From Bacillota bacterium (GTDB lineage Bacteria > Bacillota > Sulfobacillia > RBS10-35 > Bu92): a stretch of DNA of 64,000 nt. The notes below the pieces were generated by a model, which was given only the letters and a program-made list of their open reading frames with translations, searched no databases and was not told the origin of the DNA. The position numbers and the translations under genes were made by a program. This document shows, piece by piece, positions 17,364 to 25,386 of the stretch; position 1 is the stretch's first letter; every line of letters begins with the position of its first letter. Where the stretch lies: positions 1 to 64,000 of the forward strand of contig JADBKN010000021.1 of assembly GCA_014896375.1 (NCBI GenBank). The letters run 5' to 3'.

Positions 17364-17960
17364 TCACTGCCCGACCTGGAAGCGCGCGAAGCGGCGGATC
17401 TCCATCTTTTCGCCCAGCTTGGCGCTGGTCTCCTGCACGCGCTCCTTGACCGTCTTCGACGGGTCCTTGACAAACGGCTGCTCCTCCAAGCAGATCTCCT
17501 GGAAGAACTTCTCCATGCGGCCCGCCACGATCTTTTCGGCGACGTGCTCCGGCTTCCCCTCTTCCCGCACGCGCGCCAGCTGGATGCGGCGCTCCGCCTC
17601 CACCACATCGGGCGGCACGTCCTCCCGCCGCACGTAGCGCGGCGCGGCGGCGGCGATGTGCATGGCCACATCGTGCAGGAGTTCCTTGAAGTCCGGCGTC
17701 TTGGCGACGAAGTCCGTCTCGCACGAGATCTCCACGAGCACCCCGATCTTGCCGCCCATATGAATGTACGCGTCGACGAGGCCCTCGTTGGCGGTGCGCG
17801 AGGCGAGCTTCGCCGCCTGGGAAAGCCCCTTCTGGCGCAGCCAGTCGACGGCGCGGTCGAGGTCGCCGCCCGTTTCCTGCAGCGCCTTCTTGCAGTCCAT
17901 CATGCCGGCGCCGGTGCGCTCCCGCAGCTCCTTCACCAGCGCGGCCGAGATCTCCGCCAT
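17364..17960 (-). CDS. tsf: Elongation factor Ts, short form
   Basis: 198 residues. It exchanges GDP for GTP on EF-Tu. The N-terminal UBA-like domain and the TDFVAK-containing core are clear (LRERTGAGMMDCKKALQETG, SCETDFVAKTPDFKELLHDV). At about 200 residues it is the compact type known from Thermus, lacking one of the two half-core repeats of the 290-residue B. subtilis and E. coli proteins. It follows rpsB across a gap with two strong hairpins. Confidence 0.96.
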   Translation of the reverse strand: MAEISAALVKELRERTGAGMMDCKKALQETGGDLDRAVDWLRQKGLSQAAKLASRTANEGLVDAYIHMGGKIGVLVEISCETDFVAKTPDFKELLHDVAMHIAAAAPRYVRREDVPPDVVEAERRIQLARVREEGKPEHVAEKIVAGRMEKFFQEICLEEQPFVKDPSKTVKERVQETSAKLGEKMEIRRFARFQVGQ

Positions 17961-17994
17961 GCTCGTTCCTCCCCGGCTTCGTGAGTCGCGTGAA

Positions 17995-18055
17995 GGGGGG
18001 CAAAAGCGCGCCGCGCTCTTGCCCCCCGCTCTTCAGGCCCGCGGCGCCGCGGGCC
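17995..18055 (-). promoter_or_regulatory. Two strong hairpins between rpsB and tsf
   Basis: 17995-18027 is a near-perfect inverted repeat: GGGGGGCAAAAGCGCG against CGCGCTCTTGCCCCCC, one mismatch. 18036-18055 is the perfect 20-base palindrome GGCCCGCGGCGCCGCGGGCC. No T-run follows, so these could be an attenuator, an RNA processing site, or stabilising stems that set the rpsB:tsf ratio. Confidence 0.55.
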
Positions 18056-18073
18056 GCCCGTCCGGAACCCGGC

Positions 18074-18772
18074 TTACGCCGTGACCTGGACGCCCTGCTT
18101 GCCTTCGAGCACCGCATCCGCCATCTTCGACGTGATGAGCCGCACGGCGCGGATGGCGTCGTCGTTCCCCGGGATGATGTAGTCGACCTCGTCCGGGTCG
18201 CAGTTCGTGTCGACGATGGCCACGACGGGAATGCCGAGCTTGCGCGCCTCCGTGACGGCGATGTTCTCCTTCCGCGGGTCCACGACATAGACGGCGCCGG
18301 GCAGGCGCTTCATGCCGCGGATGCCGCCGAGGAACTTCTCGAGCTTCTCCTTCTCGTGGCGCAGGCGCGCGGCTTCCTTCTTGCTGAGGCGCTCGAAGTA
18401 GCCGCTCTCCTCCATCTCGTCGAGTTCTTCCAACCGCTGCAGGCGCGAGCGGATCGTCTGGAAGTTCGTCAGCATGCCGCCCAGCCAGCGCTGGTTCACG
18501 TACGGCATGCCGCAGCGGCGCGCCTCGTCCGCGATCGTCTCCTGGGCCTGCTTCTTAGTGCCGACAAAGAGCACGTCGTCCCCTTGGAAGACGACGTCCC
18601 GCACAAAGCTGTAGGCATCCTCGATGAGCCGCACGGTCTTCTGGAGGTCGATGATGTAGATGCCGTTGCGCTCCGTGAAGATGTAGGGCTTCATCTTGGG
18701 GTTCCAACGGCGGGTCTGGTGGCCGAAGTGCACGCCGGCCTCGAGGAGTTGCTTCATCTGCACGACGGGCAC
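18074..18772 (-). CDS. rpsB: 30S ribosomal protein S2
   Basis: 232 residues, normal length. [20 protein letters not shown] and [20 protein letters not shown] at the N-terminus are diagnostic, as is the later [20 protein letters not shown]. It has a good ribosome site (GGAAGGAGGTG) and a leader of about 165 bases from its own promoter. It is the first gene of rpsB-tsf and, in order, the gene after the motility sigma factor and an unknown membrane-anchored gene. Confidence 0.97.
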   Translation of the reverse strand: MPVVQMKQLLEAGVHFGHQTRRWNPKMKPYIFTERNGIYIIDLQKTVRLIEDAYSFVRDVVFQGDDVLFVGTKKQAQETIADEARRCGMPYVNQRWLGGMLTNFQTIRSRLQRLEELDEMEESGYFERLSKKEAARLRHEKEKLEKFLGGIRGMKRLPGAVYVVDPRKENIAVTEARKLGIPVVAIVDTNCDPDEVDYIIPGNDDAIRAVRLITSKMADAVLEGKQGVQVTA

Positions 18773-18914
18773 GCGTCTTCACCTCCTTCCGGTTGAACCG
18801 CCGCTTCCCATTGCGCGCGAACCACGGCCGGGCCGTGGCACCGGAGCGCGCTGCACCACCCCGCGACGCGCCGGGGGCCGTCCGCACGGGACGGGGGAAA
18901 GCGTGAGAATTCGG

Positions 18915-18934
18915 CCGGGCGAAAAGCCGCCCGA
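18915..18934 (-). other. Hairpin in the rpsB leader
   Basis: GGGCG, a six-base loop GCTTTT, and CGCCC form a stem about 20 bases after the expected transcription start. It may take part in S2 autoregulation or terminate transcription coming from upstream. Nothing else is recognised in the 187 bases before rpsB. Confidence 0.35.
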
Positions 18935-18943
18935 TCCGGCAGG

Positions 18944-18973
18944 ACTATATCACATCGTTTCAACGGATGTCGA
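18944..18973 (-). promoter_or_regulatory. Promoter for rpsB-tsf
   Basis: On the minus strand TCGACA (18973-18968), an 18-base spacer and TATAGT (18949-18944) match the housekeeping consensus at five of six positions each. It overlaps the end of the preceding unknown gene. The expected start of transcription is near 18937. Confidence 0.65.
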
Positions 18974-19466
18974 TGAAGATGGGCACCGCCACGCCAGGCG
19001 CCACTTCCACCGGAAGCTGGCGCCCCGCGAGGCGGTCATGCAGCGTGCGCGCGATCGTCTTCGCGGCCTCGTCCGCCCACGCCGTGGCCAGGCCGTCGAC
19101 GTCGATCTGGTCGAGCTGTTTCTGAAACTCCTGCGTGATCTCGTCGCGCAGGTGGTCGCGCAACGATTGCGTGGCCTGCGCCGGCAGGTCGACGCGCACG
19201 CCGTAGAGGACGAAGGATGCGTCGCCGAGCTGCCTATTCACTTCCTCCGCCACCTTGGCGGGCACCTGCGCCTTGACGGCGGCGATCACACGCGGCATCT
19301 CGGCCAGCACCTGCCGCCGGATCTCCGCCTGCACGTCCGCCGTGAGCGGCGCGGCGTCGACCTTCGCCACCACGCCGTGGCGCACCACGTACGCCGCGCC
19401 CGCGGCACCGGCCGCCAGGGCGAGCGCGATCCCCCAAAGCACACCCTTGATGAACATCCAACGCAA
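18960..19466 (-). CDS. Membrane-anchored hypothetical protein
   Basis: 168 residues: one N-terminal membrane segment (about 5-30, FIKGVLWGIALALAAGAAGA), then a region of about 140 residues outside or inside the membrane with alternating helices and no known motif. It starts at TTG 19466, seven bases after GGGGAGG. That ribosome site is itself one arm of a small inverted repeat (AGCCTC/GAGGCT, 19472-19489) that could hide it. It lies between the motility sigma factor and rpsB, the place where B. subtilis has swrB. SwrB is also an N-terminally anchored protein, but I see no sequence similarity good enough to use the name. Confidence 0.65.
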   Translation of the reverse strand: MRWMFIKGVLWGIALALAAGAAGAAYVVRHGVVAKVDAAPLTADVQAEIRRQVLAEMPRVIAAVKAQVPAKVAEEVNRQLGDASFVLYGVRVDLPAQATQSLRDHLRDEITQEFQKQLDQIDVDGLATAWADEAAKTIARTLHDRLAGRQLPVEVAPGVAVPIFIDIR

Positions 19467-19705
19467 GGCAGAGCCTCCCCGCTGAGGCTTGGACAGCCTC
19501 TGGATACTATGCCCAGCGGGGCGCCGCCTATGCGCGCCTCCGCCTGGGGCGGCCGCGCCACGGCGCGCTCGCCGCGCCGCCGCCGGGCCGCCTCCGCCGC
19601 TTGTTGTCCGGCCAGCTGGGCTTCCGCCCCGGCCCGCCAGGCGTGCTCGGCGCGCTCCACCGCCCCGGCGGCCGGCACCGCCCCCTGCCCCTCCACCGGT
19701 TTCAC
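19286..19705 (-). CDS. Doubtful small reading frame after the motility sigma factor
   Basis: A GTG at 19705 overlaps the sigma factor stop (GTGA) and opens a frame beginning MKPVEGQGAVPAAGAV. Its first about 65 residues fill the otherwise empty 19490-19701 stretch. The frame then runs 181 bases into the better-supported 18960-19466 gene, which is unusual, and its later part looks like out-of-frame translation. It could be a real gene with a wrong 3' end, or a non-coding spacer. Not recognised. Confidence 0.25.
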   Translation of the reverse strand: MKPVEGQGAVPAAGAVERAEHAWRAGAEAQLAGQQAAEAARRRRGERAVARPPQAEARIGGAPLGIVSRGCPSLSGEALPCVGCSSRVCFGGSRSPWRPVPRARRTWCATAWWRRSTPRRSRRTCRRRSGGRCWPRCRV

Positions 19706-20493
19706 CGCAGCGCCTCCTTTTGTCGAGCCAGGCGGCCGCGCAGGCGCAGGATGGCCTTCGAGTGCAGCTGCGAGATCCGCGACACCGAAAGGCCCATGAC
19801 GTGCGCGATCTCCGTGGCCGTCAGGCCTTCATAGTAGTAGAGCGCCACCACCGTGCGCTCCTTGGGCGGCAGCTTGTCGATGGCCTCCGCCAGGATGCGC
19901 TTCCGCTCCTGGAGGTAGGCGCTCTCCAGAGGGTCGCGTGCGCGGCCGTCGGCCACGATCTCTTGGAGCGCGACCTCGCCGTCGCCCTCCTCGTGGCTCC
20001 AGGCGGCGTCATCCAGGGAGACGACCGTCACGCGGGCCACGTCGCGCAGGAGCTCCTGCAGGGCCTGCGGGTCCATCCCCAGGGCCGCCGCCACCTCCTC
20101 GTCCGTGGCGGCGCGCCCCAGGCGCGCCTCGAGTTCCCCGTAAGCGCGCTCCAGCTGGCGCGCCTTCTGCCGCAGCGACGCCGGCACCCAGTCCATGTCC
20201 CGCAGGCCGTCGAGCATGGAGCCGCGGATGCGCGTGTAGGCGTACGTCTCGAACTTGACGCCGCGGCTGGGATCGAACTTGGCGATGGCGTCGAGCAGGC
20301 CGAAGACCCCGTAACTGTACAGGTCTTCCGGGTCGATGTGCTGGGGCAGCCCGACGGCCAGGCGGCCGGCCACATGCTTCACAAGAGGCAGGTAGCGCTC
20401 CACGAGCGCGTCCTTGTCCGCCGCGTCCTGCGACTGGCGGTAGGCCTGCCACGCCTCCGCGGCCGGGCGCTCACCTTGGGTCAACGTCGTCAC
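19702..20493 (-). CDS. sigD: RNA polymerase sigma factor for motility, SigD/FliA/WhiG type
   Basis: 263 residues. Region 2 is complete (ERYLPLVKHVAGRLAVGLPQ, then HIDPEDLYSYGVFGLLDAIA and YAYTRIRGSMLDGLRDMDWV). Region 3 follows, and region 4 has LPPKERTVVALYYYEGLTAT and the helix-turn-helix IAHVMGLSVSRISQLHSKAI. It directs late flagellar and motility genes. In B. subtilis cheB, A, W, C and D lie between flhG and sigD; here the sigma gene follows flhG-pilZ by 21 bases. No anti-sigma FlgM gene is visible in the window. Confidence 0.93.
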   Translation of the reverse strand: MTTLTQGERPAAEAWQAYRQSQDAADKDALVERYLPLVKHVAGRLAVGLPQHIDPEDLYSYGVFGLLDAIAKFDPSRGVKFETYAYTRIRGSMLDGLRDMDWVPASLRQKARQLERAYGELEARLGRAATDEEVAAALGMDPQALQELLRDVARVTVVSLDDAAWSHEEGDGEVALQEIVADGRARDPLESAYLQERKRILAEAIDKLPPKERTVVALYYYEGLTATEIAHVMGLSVSRISQLHSKAILRLRGRLARQKEALR

Positions 20494-20514
20494 CTCCCCC
20501 TCCCGCGCGCGCGC

Positions 20515-22164
20515 TCACAGGAGCCCCTTGCGGCGCGCCCGCCGCTGCTGGTCGAAGATGAAGGCCACGATGGCGTCCCGGTCGCGGCGCGAGATCGCCG
20601 TCCACTCCACGCCGTACCAGTGCTCCTCGCGCTCCGCCGTGCGCCGCACCGACTTCGTCAGGCGCAGCACGCGGCAGGAGGCGGCGATCGTGCGGTGGTC
20701 GAGGTCCACCTGCACATCGAGCTGCGCTCCCACAGGCAGAAGCTGCTCCGTGATGAGCAGCATGCCGCCGCCGCTGATGTCGCCTGTGCGGCCGCGGCCG
20801 CTGCCCGACGCCGTGGAGGCGCCGTCGTGGTCGCCGGCCCACCAGTAGAACCGCACCGGCAGCGAGCAGGCCCAGCGCACGTGGTGGCGCCGCTGCTGCC
20901 GGCGGGCCGTCTCCCCGAGGCGCAGGTGCCAGACGCCGTCCTCCCGGCTCTCCAGCGCGGCCGGCACCTCGTAGCTCGCCACCGGGTCGTGGAAGCGCAC
21001 CGTCATCTGCGCGCCAAGCGGCAGCCGGACCCAGTTGCCGCGCCGCATGGGCGCCGCCACGCGCAGCCGTCCCTCCTCCATCGCCTCCGCCCAGGTCTGG
21101 TAGTGCGTGCCATCCTCCATGACGAGCTCGATGCGCTGGTTCGGCGAAAGGCGCAGCTGGTCGATGGGGATCTCCATCCACTCAGGAGCCGGCGCCTCCG
21201 CGCCGCCGGCCGCCGCCGCCTCGCGCGCCGCCGCGGTCTCGGGCTCCGCGCCCGCCCCCAGCCGCCCGCTGCCGCGAGCTTCCTCGAGCGCATCGCGCTC
21301 CTCTCCGCCCGTGCCGCCGACCGCCGCCGGGCCACGCGCGCCCTCCGCCTCCAGAGATGAGAGCCACACGCGGCCGAGCACCGCCGGCAGGCTGCGCGGG
21401 CGCACGGGCGTCTCCCGCAGCCGCTCCGCCACGCGCCGCAGCGCGCGCGCCGCCGGCGCCTGCGGGAAGCGCAGCAGGAAGGGGCGCCGTTCCTGCACGG
21501 CCAGGCCGACCTGGAAGTCATTGGGCACGGCTCCCACGTAGGTGGGCTGCCAGTCCAGGAAGCGCTGCGTCGCCAGCGCGAGCTGCTCCGCCGTCTCCCG
21601 CCCGGAGGCGTCCGTCGCCTGGTTCACGAGGAGGTAGACGGCCGCGTCCGGGTTGACGTGGCGGAGCGCCTTGAACATCGTGTAGGCCTCCGTGACGGCC
21701 GTCGGCTCCGGCGTCGTGACGACGAGCACCTCGCCCACGGCCGCGAGGATGCCGAGCACCTGCGGGCCGACGCCCGCACCCGTGTCCAGGAGGACGAGGT
21801 CGTACTCGCGGCAGGCGCCGGCCATCTGCAGAATGGCGGTGCTGACGCGCTCACCGGGGAGCGAGGCCAGCTCCCAGAGGCCGGAGCCGGCCGCCATCAG
21901 GTCGACGCGCTCGGCGACGGGCAGCCGGATCTGCTCAAACGTGGCCCGCCCGTCCAGCCAGTCCCCGAGGTGGCGCGTGGGCAGCACGTCGAGCAGCACC
22001 TCGAGGGTGCCGAGGCCGAAGTCGGCGTCGACGACGAGCACGCGGCTGCCGCGCTCCGCCCAGGCGAGGGCGAGGTTCAGGGAGATGTTGCTCTTGCCCA
22101 CGCCGCCCTTGCCGCTCGTGACGGCGATGGCCCGCTGGCGCAGCCGCGGCGGGACGCTGGTCAC
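20515..22164 (-). CDS. flhG: Fusion of FlhG (MinD-like ATPase) and a YcgR-type PilZ c-di-GMP receptor
   Basis: 549 residues in one uninterrupted frame. Residues 1 to about 275 are FlhG/YlxH with a deviant Walker A (SGKGGVGKS, 18-26) and DADFGLG. A linker rich in Ala/Glu/Gly covers about 275-345. Then comes a YcgR N-terminal domain (about 347-420) and a PilZ domain with both binding motifs, RRHHVR at about 425 and DISGGG at about 462. FlhG sets flagellar number and place with FlhF; YcgR slows flagella when c-di-GMP is bound. The short N-terminus lacks the DQAxxLR helix that activates FlhF in B. subtilis. GTG 22164 overlaps the flhF stop. Confidence 0.92.
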   Translation of the reverse strand: MTSVPPRLRQRAIAVTSGKGGVGKSNISLNLALAWAERGSRVLVVDADFGLGTLEVLLDVLPTRHLGDWLDGRATFEQIRLPVAERVDLMAAGSGLWELASLPGERVSTAILQMAGACREYDLVLLDTGAGVGPQVLGILAAVGEVLVVTTPEPTAVTEAYTMFKALRHVNPDAAVYLLVNQATDASGRETAEQLALATQRFLDWQPTYVGAVPNDFQVGLAVQERRPFLLRFPQAPAARALRRVAERLRETPVRPRSLPAVLGRVWLSSLEAEGARGPAAVGGTGGEERDALEEARGSGRLGAGAEPETAAAREAAAAGGAEAPAPEWMEIPIDQLRLSPNQRIELVMEDGTHYQTWAEAMEEGRLRVAAPMRRGNWVRLPLGAQMTVRFHDPVASYEVPAALESREDGVWHLRLGETARRQQRRHHVRWACSLPVRFYWWAGDHDGASTASGSGRGRTGDISGGGMLLITEQLLPVGAQLDVQVDLDHRTIAASCRVLRLTKSVRRTAEREEHWYGVEWTAISRRDRDAIVAFIFDQQRRARRKGLL

Positions 22165-23345
22165 GGCACGGCCACCCCCTGTCCGGGAGCCCCGCCGGCC
22201 GGGCGCAGCCCCAGAGGCACGGCGGGCGAGACGCCGAAGAAGGCGACGCCCAGGCCGCGCGGCGCGGCCAGGCGCAGGAGCGCCCCTTCGTCCTCGGTCT
22301 CGTCACACTTCGTAAGGATGAGGTCGCAGGGCCCGAGGGCGCGGTAGGCGTCCAACGCGGCCTCCGCGTCCCGTCCCTGCCAGCCGGCGGGCACGGCGAG
22401 GAGCCGCCAAGTGCCGGGCGGCAGCGCGCGCAGCAAGGCCGCGAACTCCGACCAGGCGCGCGGATCAAGACGGTTGGCGGCCGCGAAATCGACGACCGTC
22501 AGATCGACGTCCGGCGCCTCAAGCTCCGCCCGCAGCGCGCCCGGCGTGGGCGTCTCCCGCACGTCCACGCCGAGCGCGCGCGCCAGGGCGCGCAACTGCG
22601 CGGCCGCACCGGGCCGGTACGCGCCGGCCGCCAGCAGCCGCACGCGACGGCCGAGGCGCGCCGCCTGGCCGGCGAGGGACGCGGCGGCCGTCGTCTTGCC
22701 GGCGCCGGACGGACCCATGACGGCCGCCACGCGGCAGAGCGCCAGGCGCTGAGGCGCGGGCGCCGGCGCGGCCGCCGGCTCCGCAGGGACGGCTGCCGGG
22801 ACGGCGGCGGCCGGGCGCGACGGGAGCGCGGGCGCGGCCGCGGGCGCCGGCGCGCCCGCCGGTGCGGCGGGCGGGGCGGGGGGCAGGACCGAGGACGGCG
22901 CGCCGCCCGGCGCCGCCGGGCCGGAGGTGATCACACCCGCTGTAGCCGCCGCGGCCGCCGCCGCCGCGGAGACAGCGGGCATCAGGGCGCCGGAGTGCCC
23001 ACGCGCCCCCGGCGCCGCAGGCGCCGCGCCGGAAAGCGACGCGCGTCGCAACTCCATGAGGGACGCGTCGCTCGTGTCGGCACGGTCCAACCGCGCGCCG
23101 CCGCTTCGCCCCAATCGAGCGCCGCCGCCGCTCTCTCCATGCCGCGTGCCGGCTCCCGCCGCACGGGCGGCCGGCCGCGCCGCCGCAGCCGGGGCCGCCG
23201 TCACTTCCACCCAGGGGCGCCGCGCCCACAGAAGCCCGTCGGCCCCGCGGCGCGTCTGCAGCACCACCGCGTCCGGACCGAACGCCCGGCGCACCTCCTC
23301 TAGAGCCTCCTGCAGGGTCGCGGCGCGGAACTTGCGGATGTTCAC
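22161..23345 (-). CDS. flhF: SRP-type flagellar protein FlhF with altered GTPase motifs
   Basis: 394 residues. The N-terminal B domain (MNIRKFRAATLQEALEEVRR) is followed by a Pro/Ala-rich spacer of about 120 residues and the NG domain. The P-loop GPSGAGKTT is intact (near 213) and the specificity motif TKCDE is present (near 345). The G2/insert motif usually written DTYR is AGAYR, and the G3 motif DTAG is DFAA (near 283). FlhF normally recruits FliF to the flagellar site in a GTP-bound dimer. With these changes GTP may bind but hydrolysis or switching could be impaired. It lies between flhA and flhG-pilZ, overlapping the latter. Confidence 0.88.
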   Translation of the reverse strand: MNIRKFRAATLQEALEEVRRAFGPDAVVLQTRRGADGLLWARRPWVEVTAAPAAAARPAARAAGAGTRHGESGGGARLGRSGGARLDRADTSDASLMELRRASLSGAAPAAPGARGHSGALMPAVSAAAAAAAATAGVITSGPAAPGGAPSSVLPPAPPAAPAGAPAPAAAPALPSRPAAAVPAAVPAEPAAAPAPAPQRLALCRVAAVMGPSGAGKTTAAASLAGQAARLGRRVRLLAAGAYRPGAAAQLRALARALGVDVRETPTPGALRAELEAPDVDLTVVDFAAANRLDPRAWSEFAALLRALPPGTWRLLAVPAGWQGRDAEAALDAYRALGPCDLILTKCDETEDEGALLRLAAPRGLGVAFFGVSPAVPLGLRPAGGAPGQGVAVP

Positions 23346-23346
23346 C

Positions 23347-25386
23347 TCAGTCCACCACCTGAACGGCTTTCACCGGGATGTCGCCCGCCAGCTCGTGGTA
23401 GGCCAGGACCTGCACGTCGGCGTGCTGGCGCTCGATGAGGCGGCGGAAGGCCAGCCGCACGCCCGGAGAGCAGAGCACGACGGGCCGCAGGCCCTCCGCG
23501 CGCACGCGCTGGATGGCGTCGTGCGCCTTCCTGCGGATCTCCTGCAGCCGCTGCGCATCGACCGCAGCCCCGGCGGCGGCCGCGCGCGCCAGCTCATCCT
23601 CCACCTCGGGCGCGAGCGCCACGACCGGCAGGTAGCCGCCCTCCACGGGCAGCGCGGCGCTGATCTGCCGCGCCAGGGCGGCGCGCACCGCCTCCGTGAG
23701 GGCGTCGGCGTCCTTCGTCGCCTGTCCGGCGTCCGCGAGCGTCTCAAGGATCGTGACGAGGTCGCGGATCGGCACGCGCTCGCGCAGGAGGTTCTGGAGC
23801 ACACGGTGCACCGTGCCGAGCGGCAGCACGCCGGGCACGATCTCGTCGACGACGGCCGGGGAGCGCTCCCTCAGCACATCGAGCATCGCCTTGACCTCCT
23901 GGCGCGTGAGGAGGTCGGCCGCGTGGCGCCGCACGATCTCCATGAGGTGCGTGGCCAGCACGGAGGCTGGATCGACGACCGTGTACCCCGCGGCCTCCGC
24001 GCGGTCGCGGTCCTCACCGCGGATCCACATCGCCGGCAGGCCGAAGGCCGGTTCCCTCGTGGGGATGCCCGGAAACTCGTCCTGCACGCCGCCCGGATCG
24101 ATGGCGAGGAAGCGGTCCAGGTAGAGCTCGCCGCGGCCCACGGCCACGCCGCGCACTTTTACGGCGTACTCCTGGGGTGCCAGCTGGACGTTGTCCCGCA
24201 CGCGGACGAGCGGCAGCACGAGACCGAGGTCGGTCGCCACCTGGCGCCGGATGGCGCCGATACGCGCCATCAGCTCGCCGCCGTGGTCGCCTTCGGCGAG
24301 CGGCAGGAGGCTGTAGCCGAGCTCCACCTCCATGGGGTCGACCGCCACCATCGCCGCGGCCTGCTCCGGCGTGGTGGGCGCCGGCGCGGCCGGCGCCTCC
24401 GCCTCGCCCGGCGCCGGCGCCGCCGCCTCTTCCCGCATCCTCCAGGCCGCGAAGCCGAGCACGGCGGCGAGGATGAAGAAGGGCAGCTTGGGCAGGCCCG
24501 GCACGAGGCCGAGCAGCCCGAGGGTGAGGGCGGCGATGGCCAGCGGCCGGCGGCGCGTCAGCACCTGCGCGCGCATCTCCTCGCCCAGGTTGTCGGCGCT
24601 GGCCGCGCGCGTGACGACGATGCCCGTCGCCGTGGAGATGAGGAGGGCCGGGATCTGCGCGGAGATGCCCTCGCCGACGGTGAGGAGCGTGTACTTGAGG
24701 AGCGCCTCGTTCCAGGAGAGGCCGTGCTGCCACATGCCGACGGCGAAGCCGCCGACGACGTTGATGGCGATGATGACGAGCGCCGCGATGGCGTCGCCCT
24801 TGACGAACTTGCTGGCGCCGTCCATGGCGCCGTAGAAGTCGGCCTCGCGCTCGATCTCCCGCCGGCGGCGGCGCGCCTCGCGGTCGTCGATGAGTCCGGC
24901 GTTGAGGTCGGCGTCGATGGCCATCTGCTTCCCCGGCATGGCGTCCAGCGTGAAGCGCGCCGCCACCTCGGCCACGCGCTCGGCGCCGCGCGTGATGACG
25001 AGGAACTGGATGAGGACGAGGATGAGGAAGACGACGAAGCCCACGACCGGGTTGCCGCCGACGACGAACTCGCCGAACTTGCGCACGACCTCCCCGGCGT
25101 CGCCGTAGAGAAGGATGAGGCGCGTGCTGGACACGTTCAGCGCCAGGCGGTAGAGCGTCGTGATGAGCAGGAGGCTCGGGAAGACCGAGAGCTCCAGGGG
25201 GTCCGTGAGGTAGGTGGTGGCCAGGAGGATGGCCAGCGCCACCGCGATGTTGAGCGAGATGAGGAGGCTCAGGATACCCGCCGGCAGCGGGATGACCATC
25301 ATGAGCACGACGACGACGACGGCCCCCGCGAGGACGAGGTCGCTCGCACCGAAGCGCCGCGCCGACGACCACACGCGCGCGATCAC
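23347..25386 (-). CDS. flhA: Flagellar export gate protein FlhA
   Basis: 679 residues. About eight membrane segments occupy the first half, with the FHIPEP-family signature LYRLALNVSSTRLILLYGDA and LIDDREARRRRREIEREADF. A cytoplasmic domain of about 330 residues follows, which forms the nine-membered export ring and docks chaperones. An Ala/Pro linker near 330-350 joins the two. GTG 25386 is directly next to the flhB stop. Length and motifs are complete. Confidence 0.97.
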   Translation of the reverse strand: MIARVWSSARRFGASDLVLAGAVVVVVLMMVIPLPAGILSLLISLNIAVALAILLATTYLTDPLELSVFPSLLLITTLYRLALNVSSTRLILLYGDAGEVVRKFGEFVVGGNPVVGFVVFLILVLIQFLVITRGAERVAEVAARFTLDAMPGKQMAIDADLNAGLIDDREARRRRREIEREADFYGAMDGASKFVKGDAIAALVIIAINVVGGFAVGMWQHGLSWNEALLKYTLLTVGEGISAQIPALLISTATGIVVTRAASADNLGEEMRAQVLTRRRPLAIAALTLGLLGLVPGLPKLPFFILAAVLGFAAWRMREEAAAPAPGEAEAPAAPAPTTPEQAAAMVAVDPMEVELGYSLLPLAEGDHGGELMARIGAIRRQVATDLGLVLPLVRVRDNVQLAPQEYAVKVRGVAVGRGELYLDRFLAIDPGGVQDEFPGIPTREPAFGLPAMWIRGEDRDRAEAAGYTVVDPASVLATHLMEIVRRHAADLLTRQEVKAMLDVLRERSPAVVDEIVPGVLPLGTVHRVLQNLLRERVPIRDLVTILETLADAGQATKDADALTEAVRAALARQISAALPVEGGYLPVVALAPEVEDELARAAAAGAAVDAQRLQEIRRKAHDAIQRVRAEGLRPVVLCSPGVRLAFRRLIERQHADVQVLAYHELAGDIPVKAVQVVD

